Assembly: GCA_014204635.1 (NCBI GenBank)
Contig: JACHLS010000002.1
Span: 62,001 to 126,000 of the forward strand
Reading direction: 5' to 3'
Origin: Sporosarcina luteola
Lineage (GTDB): Bacteria; Bacillota; Bacilli; Bacillales_A; Planococcaceae
Length of the DNA: 64,000 nt
Under the pieces are notes generated by a model, which ran no database searches, was not told the origin of the DNA, and worked only from the letters and a program-made list of their open reading frames with translations. Below, in pieces: positions 17,135-25,366 of the stretch. Every line of letters begins with the position of its first letter. The stretch's first letter is position 1. The translations under genes and the position numbers were made by a program.

Positions 17135-18238
17135 TTAAATCGGAAGCTTCAACAGCTTTGACGTTTTCTCGTTTGTGTAATGAAGCGTTTTCCCGTCAAT
17201 CCAAAGATCGACAGAATGTGTGTTGTTTAATTTTTTTATAGAACTTCCATCCAGTTTCATTTTATATAAATGGCCGTTTTGTGAGTAATTGCTGAAATAG
17301 ATCCAGTCTCCCGATATATCGAAATAGGGGGCGCGCACGTTGCTGATTTTCTTTTTACCCTTGCCGTCTTTTGCAATCCTGTACAGTGCATTGTGATCTG
17401 CATCACTGCTGTAATAGTAGTGTTTCGCCGTCTCCACTGTATTTGAGAAGTCATGGAAAAAGGCATATTTGTTGCTTGTAGCGCGAGGCCAGTTTTTTTC
17501 TTCCCAGGAATGATCTTTTTTCAAGTAATCGGCTGTAACTAGGAAATATGTATAGCGCATAGTGCCTTTACGATCTGGAAGCGGATCATCCCACGTAATG
17601 TCCAAGTGATAATAGTTGCCATCTAATTTCACTAAATTCCATGAGTGTTCCTCACCATTCGCAAATCCACTGACATAGTGATTTTCAATGCCGAGCTGAT
17701 TCATTAATAATTGTGCAGCTTTGGTGTAGCCATCACACACCGCAATACCATTGATTAATGAGCCGTAGGCCGAATAAGAAGAGGCCGGCACCGTTTTCCG
17801 TTTATAATTTTGACCATCATACGCTACATTGTGCACCAAATAGTCATGGATGGCCTTGACCTTCTCGAAATCACTGCTTCTAGGCTTATTGACCGACTTC
17901 AGGACGCTTTTTACTTTTGTGTGCAGTTGTTTTTGATGGTCTTTTACCGTAGCTACAGGAACGGAATAAGTAAATTGAATGTTCCCGTCAGACCATATTT
18001 TTGCATCTTGGTAATAAAGAATAGCAGGATTTTCTCGCAACACCTCATGGATGATGTTGCCGACATCCTTGTAAGACACCTCGGAAGTATCAAAATGGGC
18101 AGTCGTTTGGGCATTTAGAAGTGCATCTCGAATCATCGAATAGGAACTGGAAGTTTGTTTCGCATCAGCATGCGGATTGCCTAATACAAGCAAAAAAGAT
18201 AGAAGTACTAACGTCAGGTATACTATGTATTTTTTCAT
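17135..18238 (-). CDS. Secreted transglutaminase-like protein
   Basis: 367-residue exported protein. A signal peptide (about residues 1-27, KKYIVYLTLVLLSFLLVLG) is followed by a helical region and a transglutaminase-like cysteine-protease fold: Cys in NGIAVCDGYTKAAQLL, His in GEEHSWNLVKLDG and Asp in HLDITWDDP complete the triad. The C-terminal ~90 residues contain two short YFSNYS/LYKMKLDG-type repeats resembling the DUF5050 beta-propeller-like module. AGAGGGGG precedes the ATG. It could be a cell-wall-associated peptidase or peptide cross-linker; function is not defined. Confidence 0.85.
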   Translation of the reverse strand: MKKYIVYLTLVLLSFLLVLGNPHADAKQTSSSYSMIRDALLNAQTTAHFDTSEVSYKDVGNIIHEVLRENPAILYYQDAKIWSDGNIQFTYSVPVATVKDHQKQLHTKVKSVLKSVNKPRSSDFEKVKAIHDYLVHNVAYDGQNYKRKTVPASSYSAYGSLINGIAVCDGYTKAAQLLMNQLGIENHYVSGFANGEEHSWNLVKLDGNYYHLDITWDDPLPDRKGTMRYTYFLVTADYLKKDHSWEEKNWPRATSNKYAFFHDFSNTVETAKHYYYSSDADHNALYRIAKDGKGKKKISNVRAPYFDISGDWIYFSNYSQNGHLYKMKLDGSSIKKLNNTHSVDLWIDGKTLHYTNEKTSKLLKLPI

Positions 18239-18429
18239 ATCGATCGCCCCCTCTTTACTAGGTGTATCGACTAATAAACATAAAAATTAACATAGTTATT
18301 TTGTTTTAGATTCGTGTAATGATTCAAGTGTGAGGCATTGAACTGGGAATGGTGGAAGGGTAGGGAGATGCAAGTAATATCAACACGCAGAACTCGCCGG
18401 CGTCCCTAAATTCTATACTGTCATCTAAA

Positions 18430-18801
18430 TCGCGTATGCCCTTTAAGAACCGCGCATAAAGTACCCTCCCCCGCGCATACCGTCATCCAAGCCGCGCATA
18501 ACTTTCCAGAACCGCTCATATCAGGCATGCAACCGCGCATAAATCTCCAAATGCTTCCAAAATCTTAATTTCATGCACGCTAAATTAGTCCTGCCTCAAC
18601 GTATTTATAACCGCGCATAAGCTATCCGCTCCCGCGCATACCCCCTTGAAAATCGCGCATAACCATGAGTATCCGCGCATACCGTCATCCAAGCCGCGCA
18701 TAAATCTCCAAGTGCTTCCAACACCTTAATTTCATGCACGCTAGGTTAGACCTGCCTCACCGTATTTATAATCGCGCATACTGCCTCCATACCCGCGCAT
18801 A
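18430..18801. repeat. Phased CCGCGCATA motif array, locus 1
   Basis: At least thirteen copies of the 9-mer CCGCGCATA or one-base variants occur in the 704-bp gap between the transglutaminase and rocB-like genes, with first bases near 18430, 18450, 18471, 18492, 18512, 18533, 18611, 18632, 18653, 18673, 18694, 18772 and 18793. Successive copies are 20 or 21 bp apart; the two larger steps are both 78 bp. The spacers are mostly unrelated to each other. A roughly 70-bp spacer unit (18541-18610 and 18702-18771) is duplicated with about 85% identity. No coding sequence is apparent here. Confidence 0.85.
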
Positions 18802-18893
18802 AAAAGCACTTTCATCCTAGCATCTCTTGAAGTGTCTGGTAAGTAACGAATAAACATACAAATATATTCATCCCTCAGGATTTATCACAAACT

Positions 18894-18926
18894 AAATCCC
18901 CCTTCCACGACTGGAAAGGGGGATTT
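18894..18926 (-). terminator. Terminator of the rocB-like gene
   Basis: Near-perfect stem of AAATCCCCCTTCCA with TGGAAAGGGGGATTT (one extra A) and a tight loop, shortly after the stop codon. Confidence 0.85.
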
Positions 18927-18942
18927 GCCATTGGTTGGTTCG

Positions 18943-20625
18943 TTATACTAATTCGATGGAATGATCCTCAGAAGCTTCTTCAAGCATTTGCACGGTTGCT
19001 TTACGAATCAACAGTGGCAGGACACCGAAGGAGTACGGTTTGTAGACGCGCTCTGTCCATTTGTGTCCGTCTTTGCCGTAGACACCCATATTGACAGACG
19101 GGATGTTTAATTTTTGAATCGTGTCAAACGGGATCGTGTAAATATGGCCCCACTCCGGCAGGTTATGGACAAGTGGTGCCAGTTCCTCCTCCGTTTCATG
19201 AATAGAGAGGAAACTGCCATCTGCTAAGTAAGGGAAGAACTTTTTCAGTTCAAACCGCTCGCCTGTCAGTTCGCTCATCTCTTTCAGCACGTTTGCTATG
19301 GATGACTGGATCTTTTCATCGCGTGCGACATCCGATTTCAAATAATTATGCGGCAGGAACGGAGGCGCAAAGAACAAGATGACACGCGCTTTCTTTTCAG
19401 GATCTGCATCTTGCAAGGCACTGACGATGGAGAAGCTGATGTCGCGCAAGTCGCCGGTTTGATTCGCCAGCGCATCCTGAATGATGGAACGGACATCAAC
19501 GCCTCTCTGGATCAAATACCGCAAATAATCATCATATGTCGTTACATCAACATGCCAAGATAAATCACGTGTAGGCAAGCCGGTGAATTCGATATATGCT
19601 TCGAATTGTTGCTGTAGATAGCGTTCCGTTTCCTGGCAAGCCTCTTTTGCTTCTTGCAATAATTTGCCTAGTATTTCTTCTGGCGTATCCTCATAGACAA
19701 AATAGTTGAAGTAGAGATGGCTGCTGATTGCTGTTTGGACTGTATATAATTCCTTCGTATCGCGTTGTTGCAGGCAAGTCGGAGGCAACACGAGCTCTCC
19801 AGGTATCTTCTCCGCAAGGGCGTAGCGATTATGAATCCGTTCTGTCAGTTTGGCGGCGATGAAGTTCGGATCAATGCCGGAAAGTGTATCTCCGACATGG
19901 ACTTCCTTGCCGTAAATATGAAAGCAAGGAAGGATCTTGCCCGCCGCACCCGTGTAAATATATCGATGCGGGTCCTCATCATATAGCGGCGTAATAAAAT
20001 CGGTATTGATGGCCATCACAAACTCGTATCCATAGTACGCTTGGAGGCGATTCAGCTCGGAGAGAGCCCCGATAATGCCGCGGTGTTCACTTTCTTCATC
20101 GCCGTTGCAAAGGAGTAGGACATTACCCGTCAATTCTTCCGGATGTTCTGTGAAATGAAGGATATTCGCGATATGGACTGCAGCCCCGCTTTTCATATCC
20201 ACGGAACCGCGGCCAAACATCCAGTCGCCCGATAGCGCCTCCTGCTGGAGTACCGGATCGCTGTCATAGTCACGGAAGAATGCTTCCATCGCGTCTGTAG
20301 AAAAAGCATCTTGCTTCAGTGGCCCGAAATCTTCGACTGCGACCGTGTCAATATGTGAATGGAACAGCACCGTTTGGTTCGAACGTTTTCCGCCTTCTAC
20401 AAAAGCAAAGACATTTTGGCGGCCGATCGGATCCCCATCAATCGTCTGGAGCCAGAGATGGTCGGGATGCTGCTCGAAATAAGGGAACGACCGAAGAATT
20501 CGGTAAATCTCCTGGACGATTTCCACCTCACCAAGTGATCCGTTAATGCTGTTGATGCTTACCAAATGACGTGTCAACATCTCGACCTGTTGTGATAATT
20601 CCATAGTTCTTAGTTGATTGTACAT
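18943..20625 (-). CDS. rocB: M20-family peptidase, RocB-like
   Basis: 560-residue cytoplasmic metallohydrolase of the M20 clan closest in size and motifs to B. subtilis RocB (arginine/ornithine utilisation). Metal-ligand regions are visible: HSHIDTVAVEDFG (about residue 90), GRGSVDMKSG (about 140), and NGDEESEHRG (about 172). GGAGG lies 8 bp before the ATG at 20625. It is divergent from an IclR-type regulator, with a strong dyad between them, so it is probably the regulator's target. The exact substrate is not known for RocB; a peptide or acylated amino acid is plausible. Confidence 0.85.
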   Translation of the reverse strand: MYNQLRTMELSQQVEMLTRHLVSINSINGSLGEVEIVQEIYRILRSFPYFEQHPDHLWLQTIDGDPIGRQNVFAFVEGGKRSNQTVLFHSHIDTVAVEDFGPLKQDAFSTDAMEAFFRDYDSDPVLQQEALSGDWMFGRGSVDMKSGAAVHIANILHFTEHPEELTGNVLLLCNGDEESEHRGIIGALSELNRLQAYYGYEFVMAINTDFITPLYDEDPHRYIYTGAAGKILPCFHIYGKEVHVGDTLSGIDPNFIAAKLTERIHNRYALAEKIPGELVLPPTCLQQRDTKELYTVQTAISSHLYFNYFVYEDTPEEILGKLLQEAKEACQETERYLQQQFEAYIEFTGLPTRDLSWHVDVTTYDDYLRYLIQRGVDVRSIIQDALANQTGDLRDISFSIVSALQDADPEKKARVILFFAPPFLPHNYLKSDVARDEKIQSSIANVLKEMSELTGERFELKKFFPYLADGSFLSIHETEEELAPLVHNLPEWGHIYTIPFDTIQKLNIPSVNMGVYGKDGHKWTERVYKPYSFGVLPLLIRKATVQMLEEASEDHSIELV

Positions 20626-20765
20626 ATCTCGTGCCTCCTTGTACGGTTTATTTCTTGCGTTTAATTAAAAAGATGTTTGGGATAATCGTAAGTGAACTCT
20701 TTTGACGGAATAGCTAAGAAACCACAACGTTCGGAAAACTAACCTGTTATAGAGCGCTTCCATTT

Positions 20766-20792
20766 AATTTATTCCGCATTGTGGAATAAATT
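20766..20792. promoter_or_regulatory. Dyad operator between rocB-like and iclR-like genes
   Basis: Perfect inverted repeat with 10-bp arms AATTTATTCC and GGAATAAATT around a 7-bp centre GCATTGT. The right arm overlaps a second partial dyad (GGAAT-AA-ATTCC, 20783-20794). TTCC/GGAA half-sites at this spacing are typical for IclR-family operators. The remainder of the 319-bp gap (20626-20944) is AT-rich and presumably holds both promoters. Confidence 0.6.
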
Positions 20793-20944
20793 CCGCGATG
20801 TGAAATGTTAATTTCATTTTAGTTCCGATATTGGTTTAATGTCAATCTCTTTTTCTTATATATTGGGAAGGGTCTGATAATTAAAAGTGCCGGGGTGGTT
20901 CTGTATCTGCTACAATATGGGGAAGACGGGAGGCGGAAACATAG

Positions 20945-21682
20945 ATGATCCAATCGATTGATCGGGCTATGCTCATCATCGGAGCCATGTCGGACTCACC
21001 AAAAGATAAGTGGCTCGTCGCCGAGTTGGCGGAAGAAACAGGACTGCCGATCAGCACAGTATATCGGCTGTTGCAATCATTAGAGATGCATGACCTTGTC
21101 ACTCAAATTGAACATACAAAACAATACGAACTAGGATATAAATGGGTGGAGCTTGGCTTGAAAAAATATGAAAAGCTCGATATTCGCCACGTAGCGAGGC
21201 CCATTCTAGAAAAATTAGCGCAGGAAGTGGAAGAAACAGTCTACCTCAACACCCCGAATGATGACGTCTCCATCATTATCGACCGGATTGACAGCCCTCG
21301 AAATGTCCGCATTATCGATAGCATCGGCGAACGCATCCCTATGCATATCGGGGCTGCCAATAAAACAATGTTGGCGTATGCCTCCCCGCAAAGTACAGAA
21401 GTCTTGTTGGAACGACTGATACAGGGACAAGAAGCGCGAAATGAGTTTACACATCAATTGCGTGCGATCAAACGAAAAGGCTTTGCAATCAGCAGAGGCG
21501 AAAAGACAGAAGGAACGCTAGCGGTTGGTGCGCCCATTTTTGATTTTGAAGGCACAGTGCTCGGTGCCATCAGTATCGAAGCGCTGGAGGTGCAAACAAC
21601 GGAAGAGCAACTGGGTCATTTTATTGAAAAAGTAACAGAAGCTGCCGAAGAGATTTCAGCTGCGATGGGCCAAACAAATTAA
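20945..21682 (+). CDS. IclR-family transcriptional regulator
   Basis: 245-residue regulator: N-terminal winged helix (about 1-65, ELAEETGLPISTVYRLLQSLE) and C-terminal IclR effector domain (about 75-240) with VYLNTPNDDVSIIIDRIDSPRNVR, GAANKTMLAYASPQ, and SRGEKTEGTLAVGAPIFDFEG. GGGAGG precedes the ATG. Divergent from the M20 peptidase gene and preceded by a dyad, so probable local control of peptidase expression and its own gene. It ends in a clear terminator. Confidence 0.9.
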   Translation: MIQSIDRAMLIIGAMSDSPKDKWLVAELAEETGLPISTVYRLLQSLEMHDLVTQIEHTKQYELGYKWVELGLKKYEKLDIRHVARPILEKLAQEVEETVYLNTPNDDVSIIIDRIDSPRNVRIIDSIGERIPMHIGAANKTMLAYASPQSTEVLLERLIQGQEARNEFTHQLRAIKRKGFAISRGEKTEGTLAVGAPIFDFEGTVLGAISIEALEVQTTEEQLGHFIEKVTEAAEEISAAMGQTN

Positions 21683-21691
21683 ATAATCATT

Positions 21692-21725
21692 AAAACGCAG
21701 GAATGTAGTCAATCTCCTGCGTTTT
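21692..21725 (+). terminator. Terminator of the iclR-like gene
   Basis: Stem AAAACGCAGGA / TCCTGCGTTTT with a 12-base loop followed by TATATTT. Confidence 0.8.
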
Positions 21726-21784
21726 ATATTTATGGAAATCTGTTTTACTAATTTTGATTCACAATTCGAAGGATGTGCTGCTGC

Positions 21785-22531
21785 ATGAAAATTGGATTGA
21801 TAGCTGATATTCACGGGAATGCTCCTGCTTTGAAAGCAGTATTGGGTGAATTTGATACGAGAGGGGACATAGAACATATTTATTGTTTAGGAGATATGAT
21901 CGGAATTGGACCGGATACAAATGAAGTTTTGAAACTCTTATTTTCAAGAACGGATATATCGATGATCACCGGAAACCATGACGAAGCAATTTTGGCACTT
22001 CTCAAAGGAGAAGAACATCCAGTAAGCCACTCGCATGCTAGAGAGCATCACCAGTGGATAGCGGACAATATGGACAGAGCTTTTATTCCAGAATTAGAAA
22101 AGCTCCCTCGGATCATCAAACGTACAATAGAAGGCAATTCTATCTTATTTATTCACTATCAAATAAAGCAAGACAACATAAAGGAACATATTAGTAAAGA
22201 CCCTTTTAGTCGTATTGTAGAGCCCAGTTTAGATAATGTAGCGAATTTATTTAAAGGTAATGAAGAACATGTAATCTGTTTTGGTCATCACCACCCTATT
22301 CATTTTTTTAGAGATAACCATACGGTTTATATAAATCCAGGTTCTTTAGGGTGCAATGCTAAGCCAGTTGCTCCCTATTCAATTGTAGAAATAAAACCAA
22401 ATGAAATAAGTGTTCGTTTAGAGAAGATCTCATACGATAACAGAAAGTTCTTGGAGTCATACGAGTTATTGCAAGTTCCAGATCGTGAATTCCTGATGAA
22501 AGCGTTTCATGGCAACCAATTAACGCTGTAA
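21785..22531 (+). CDS. Calcineurin-like metallophosphoesterase
   Basis: 248-residue dimetal phosphoesterase of the YfcE-like group. All metal-binding blocks are present: IADIHGN (about 6-12), CLGDMIGIGP, TGNHDEAIL, IHYQ, and the C-terminal FGHHHPIHFF followed by INPGSLG. ATG at 21785 (MKIGLIADIHGN) is preferred; an ATG four codons upstream overlaps the AAGGA site. The gene is more AT-rich than its neighbours and stands alone. It probably hydrolyses a phosphodiester or phosphomonoester in the cytoplasm; substrate unknown. Confidence 0.88.
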   Translation: MKIGLIADIHGNAPALKAVLGEFDTRGDIEHIYCLGDMIGIGPDTNEVLKLLFSRTDISMITGNHDEAILALLKGEEHPVSHSHAREHHQWIADNMDRAFIPELEKLPRIIKRTIEGNSILFIHYQIKQDNIKEHISKDPFSRIVEPSLDNVANLFKGNEEHVICFGHHHPIHFFRDNHTVYINPGSLGCNAKPVAPYSIVEIKPNEISVRLEKISYDNRKFLESYELLQVPDREFLMKAFHGNQLTL

Positions 22532-22807
22532 CCATTTGGGAGACGCAAAGGGTGGAGCGTTTGTTCTGCTGATTTTCATCGAATGAACTTGTCCATTTTG
22601 ATTTGCAAGTGGTAAATGTATAGCGCCGTAACATTCTTGTGCATGGTCATTAGTGCCTCAACAATCCCTCTAGCTTTGGTCAAAGCTTTTTGCGAACAAA
22701 GACATAGGGAATGCAGCATCTGTAGGAATATTGTAATCTGATTATATAGAAATATGTTACAATGAATAGTAATATTCCCGTTGTTCGGAGAAAGGGGGAT
22801 CAGAACG

Positions 22808-24550
22808 GTGGGTTTAAGAGTAGAAGCGATAGTGAATCTTCCCATTTTAGAAGGGGCGTCGATTGTGACGGCTAAAAACCGTGTGGAAGACCGGATTGTT
22901 GAATGGGTGTCGGTCATTGAAAACCCGGTTGAAAATTTTGTCAGGGATAATGAGTTTGTGTTGAGTACAGGCATCGGATGTTATGGTGATCCCAACGAAT
23001 TAATGAAGTTTGTTGAAGATGTATATGATTCCGGTGCATCTGTTCTGGCGATTGCGACAGGACGGCATGTGTTTTCCATTCCCGCGGAAGTGATCCGATA
23101 TGCAGAGGTAAGAGGGTTTATTATTATGGAAATTCCGTGGGAAATTCGATTTGCTGATATTGTCCATGAGATTATGAGTTGCCTGATGGAATTGCGGCGG
23201 GACAAGGCGGATCGGCCAAAAGACGTGCAGCAACAATTGATTCACATGATATTGGAGGGAAAGTCAATTGGGCAGCTTGCGGAATTGATTGAGAAAGAAC
23301 TGGGTTTGACGGTCTTCATTTTTGATGACAAAGGGAGATGCGCAGCAGGAAGTGCTGGCACAGATCAGATACAAAGATTAATGGAAGGGCAGACTGATGA
23401 GAGCATCGAAATTAGGGATTCTCACCATCCTATGCATGCAAGGGCACGCAAACTGGACTATGAAGATAACCAACTAATTCATTTTACAATCAAATCAAAT
23501 GGTATCTATAAAGGGGATTATTATTTGTGTTGTGAGGCTGGCCGCGAATTGGCATTGCAGGAGTTGGCCATTGCCGAGCATGGCGTTGCTGCTGCGGCTC
23601 TCTGGTTTTCAAGGAATAATGCGGTCATGGAAGCCGAAAGCCGGATGCAAAATGAATTCCTATTAAGTTTAGCGATGGGGCATCAGATGTCCGAAGATCA
23701 TATCGACGCACATGCCGAATTTTTCCGTTATGATCTGTCTCTGCCGTATGAATGTATTGTAGGACGACCTGAGAACCTGGAGAGGCTCATTCTTGAAAGT
23801 GCCCATCCACCCGCCAATGAAAAGCCTTCATTGGAGAGGATCAATTCATTTATAAAGGACGGCATGCTATACGCTGCTGAAAACGTGCAACGCCGTTTAT
23901 TATATGCGTATAAAAATGCTGAAATTGTTATTTACTTGGAGACGTCAAATGGAACTACAACGGATACGGCCAATCAATTCTTGGATCTCGTAGAGAGGCG
24001 TTTTAGTCACTTGTTGCCTGAAATTGTATTTTCATGGGGGATAGGACGGCATAATGATGGTATTTGGGAGTTCGCCAACAGCTTTCAGAAAGCGAAGGCG
24101 GCGCTCGATATGGGGAGAAATCAAATAGGGATTGGAAAAAGAACGTATTTTAACGAAACGCAGATGAACCGACTGCTGCTTAATCTGGCTATATCAAAAG
24201 AAATCCAACAAATCACTCTCTCCATCGTCGCTCCGCTCGTCGAATATGATGAACAAAAAGGGATGGACTTAATCCATACTTTTTCCACCTATCGAAATCA
24301 TTATGGGAACGTCAGCCAGACAGCCCGTAAATTAAACTTGCATCGGCAATCTTTATTATATCGGTTGCGAAAGATTGAAACGCTGACGGGACGGTCGCTC
24401 GCTGATCCAGATCATTCGTTTCTCCTAGAATTGAGCATTCGAGTGTGGAGGACGGGTGTGAAAAACCAAGAGGATATGGTGGGGAACACCCGCGGAAAGA
24501 CAGTAAGAAAACCAACGATGGCCATCCGGAGTGATAAACACAGGGGTTAG
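22808..24550 (+). CDS. PucR-family transcriptional regulator
   Basis: 580-residue regulator. The N-terminal PucR domain (about 1-125) begins LRVEAIVNLPILEGASIVTAKNRV; a middle GGDEF-like/CdaR region follows; the C-terminal HTH (about 490-550) is TFSTYRNHYGNVSQTARKLNLHRQSLLYRLRKIE. The GTG start at 22808 is preceded by AAAGGGGG at good spacing; a TTG 27 bp upstream is less likely. PucR-type proteins control purine, amino acid or polyamine catabolism. No divergent target gene is adjacent; hydantoin, RocB-like and ectoine operons in this window are possible distant targets, which is speculation. Confidence 0.88.
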   Translation: MGLRVEAIVNLPILEGASIVTAKNRVEDRIVEWVSVIENPVENFVRDNEFVLSTGIGCYGDPNELMKFVEDVYDSGASVLAIATGRHVFSIPAEVIRYAEVRGFIIMEIPWEIRFADIVHEIMSCLMELRRDKADRPKDVQQQLIHMILEGKSIGQLAELIEKELGLTVFIFDDKGRCAAGSAGTDQIQRLMEGQTDESIEIRDSHHPMHARARKLDYEDNQLIHFTIKSNGIYKGDYYLCCEAGRELALQELAIAEHGVAAAALWFSRNNAVMEAESRMQNEFLLSLAMGHQMSEDHIDAHAEFFRYDLSLPYECIVGRPENLERLILESAHPPANEKPSLERINSFIKDGMLYAAENVQRRLLYAYKNAEIVIYLETSNGTTTDTANQFLDLVERRFSHLLPEIVFSWGIGRHNDGIWEFANSFQKAKAALDMGRNQIGIGKRTYFNETQMNRLLLNLAISKEIQQITLSIVAPLVEYDEQKGMDLIHTFSTYRNHYGNVSQTARKLNLHRQSLLYRLRKIETLTGRSLADPDHSFLLELSIRVWRTGVKNQEDMVGNTRGKTVRKPTMAIRSDKHRG

Positions 24551-24780
24551 TAGAATTTATTTTTTGTTGCAAGTGCATTCCCTTGTTTACAGGAATGATC
24601 GGGTCATCCAACACGGGGACAGGCAGATACTCGAAGCAAGTTTGACTTCAACTATTGGAATGCCCTACGACGCCAGTATTCGTTCTATTCCGATTGTAGG
24701 GATATAGAAATGAACACGGCACCTTTGGTATCTGCCATAATTCGAAGAGTGAAAACACATTTTTCCATTATCCAACAGAC

Positions 24781-24816
24781 AAAGAGGTGCTTCGTTGAAA
24801 AACGAAGCACCTCTTT
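24781..24816. terminator. Terminator of the cobalamin operon (bidirectional)
   Basis: Perfect 16-bp arms AAAGAGGTGCTTCGTT / AACGAAGCACCTCTTT with a GAAA loop, between convergent pucR-like and cobO genes. T runs flank both sides. The gap 24551-24780 shows no further feature. Confidence 0.9.
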
Positions 24817-24823
24817 TGATATA

Positions 24824-25366
24824 TTAAAATTCAAGGCCTTTCACCGCATCCACGCCGTCTTCGTAATAGTGTTTCTCGGGTTCGATGACGGAGACGAGGT
24901 CGGCTAGTTCCCGTACTTCGGGCAGTGCGTTGCGTCCCGTAATGACGAGGTGGACATGTTCGGGTTTATTGCGAATCAAGTCTAATACTTCTTCCTTCGG
25001 CAGGACATCGTCGATTGGAAACTTATCGATTGATAGCGCATTGTTCAATTCATCTAAAATCACAACATCGTATTCACCGCTCATGACAGCGTCGCGCGCA
25101 ATGGGCCATGCCTTTCTTAAAGCTTCCCGATGTTCTTCAGGGGTCTTTGTCCAGGTGAAGCCGATTCCTAGCTGCACCATTTCGACTCCTAATTTTTGAA
25201 GGGCGATTTTTTCGCCGTATGTCCGCTCTGGCGACTTAATGAATTGATAGATTTTCGCTTTCATGCCACGGCCGGTGCTGCGAAGGGCAATGCCTAATGC
25301 AGCGGTTGTTTTTCCTTTGCCATTTCCCGTGTAGACGAGCGTTAGTCCTTTTTTATTTTTCCCCAT
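24824..25366 (-). CDS. cobO: Corrinoid adenosyltransferase (CobO/BtuR type)
   Basis: 180-residue ATP:co(I)rrinoid adenosyltransferase that attaches the 5'-deoxyadenosyl group to corrinoids. The P-loop GNGKGKTTAALGIALRS (about 14-30) and the VILDELNNAL Walker B-like motif (about 101-110) are intact, and VHLVITGRNALPEV matches the family. It overlaps the end of cbiA by 14 bp, is the last gene of the riboswitch-controlled operon, and is followed by a strong terminator. Confidence 0.93.
   Translation of the reverse strand: MGKNKKGLTLVYTGNGKGKTTAALGIALRSTGRGMKAKIYQFIKSPERTYGEKIALQKLGVEMVQLGIGFTWTKTPEEHREALRKAWPIARDAVMSGEYDVVILDELNNALSIDKFPIDDVLPKEEVLDLIRNKPEHVHLVITGRNALPEVRELADLVSVIEPEKHYYEDGVDAVKGLEF

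Noticed and set aside
18430..18801. CRISPR array
   Set aside because: The repeat is only 9 bp with 11-12-bp spacers and no cas genes are near; CRISPR repeats are 24-40 bp with 30-40-bp spacers.
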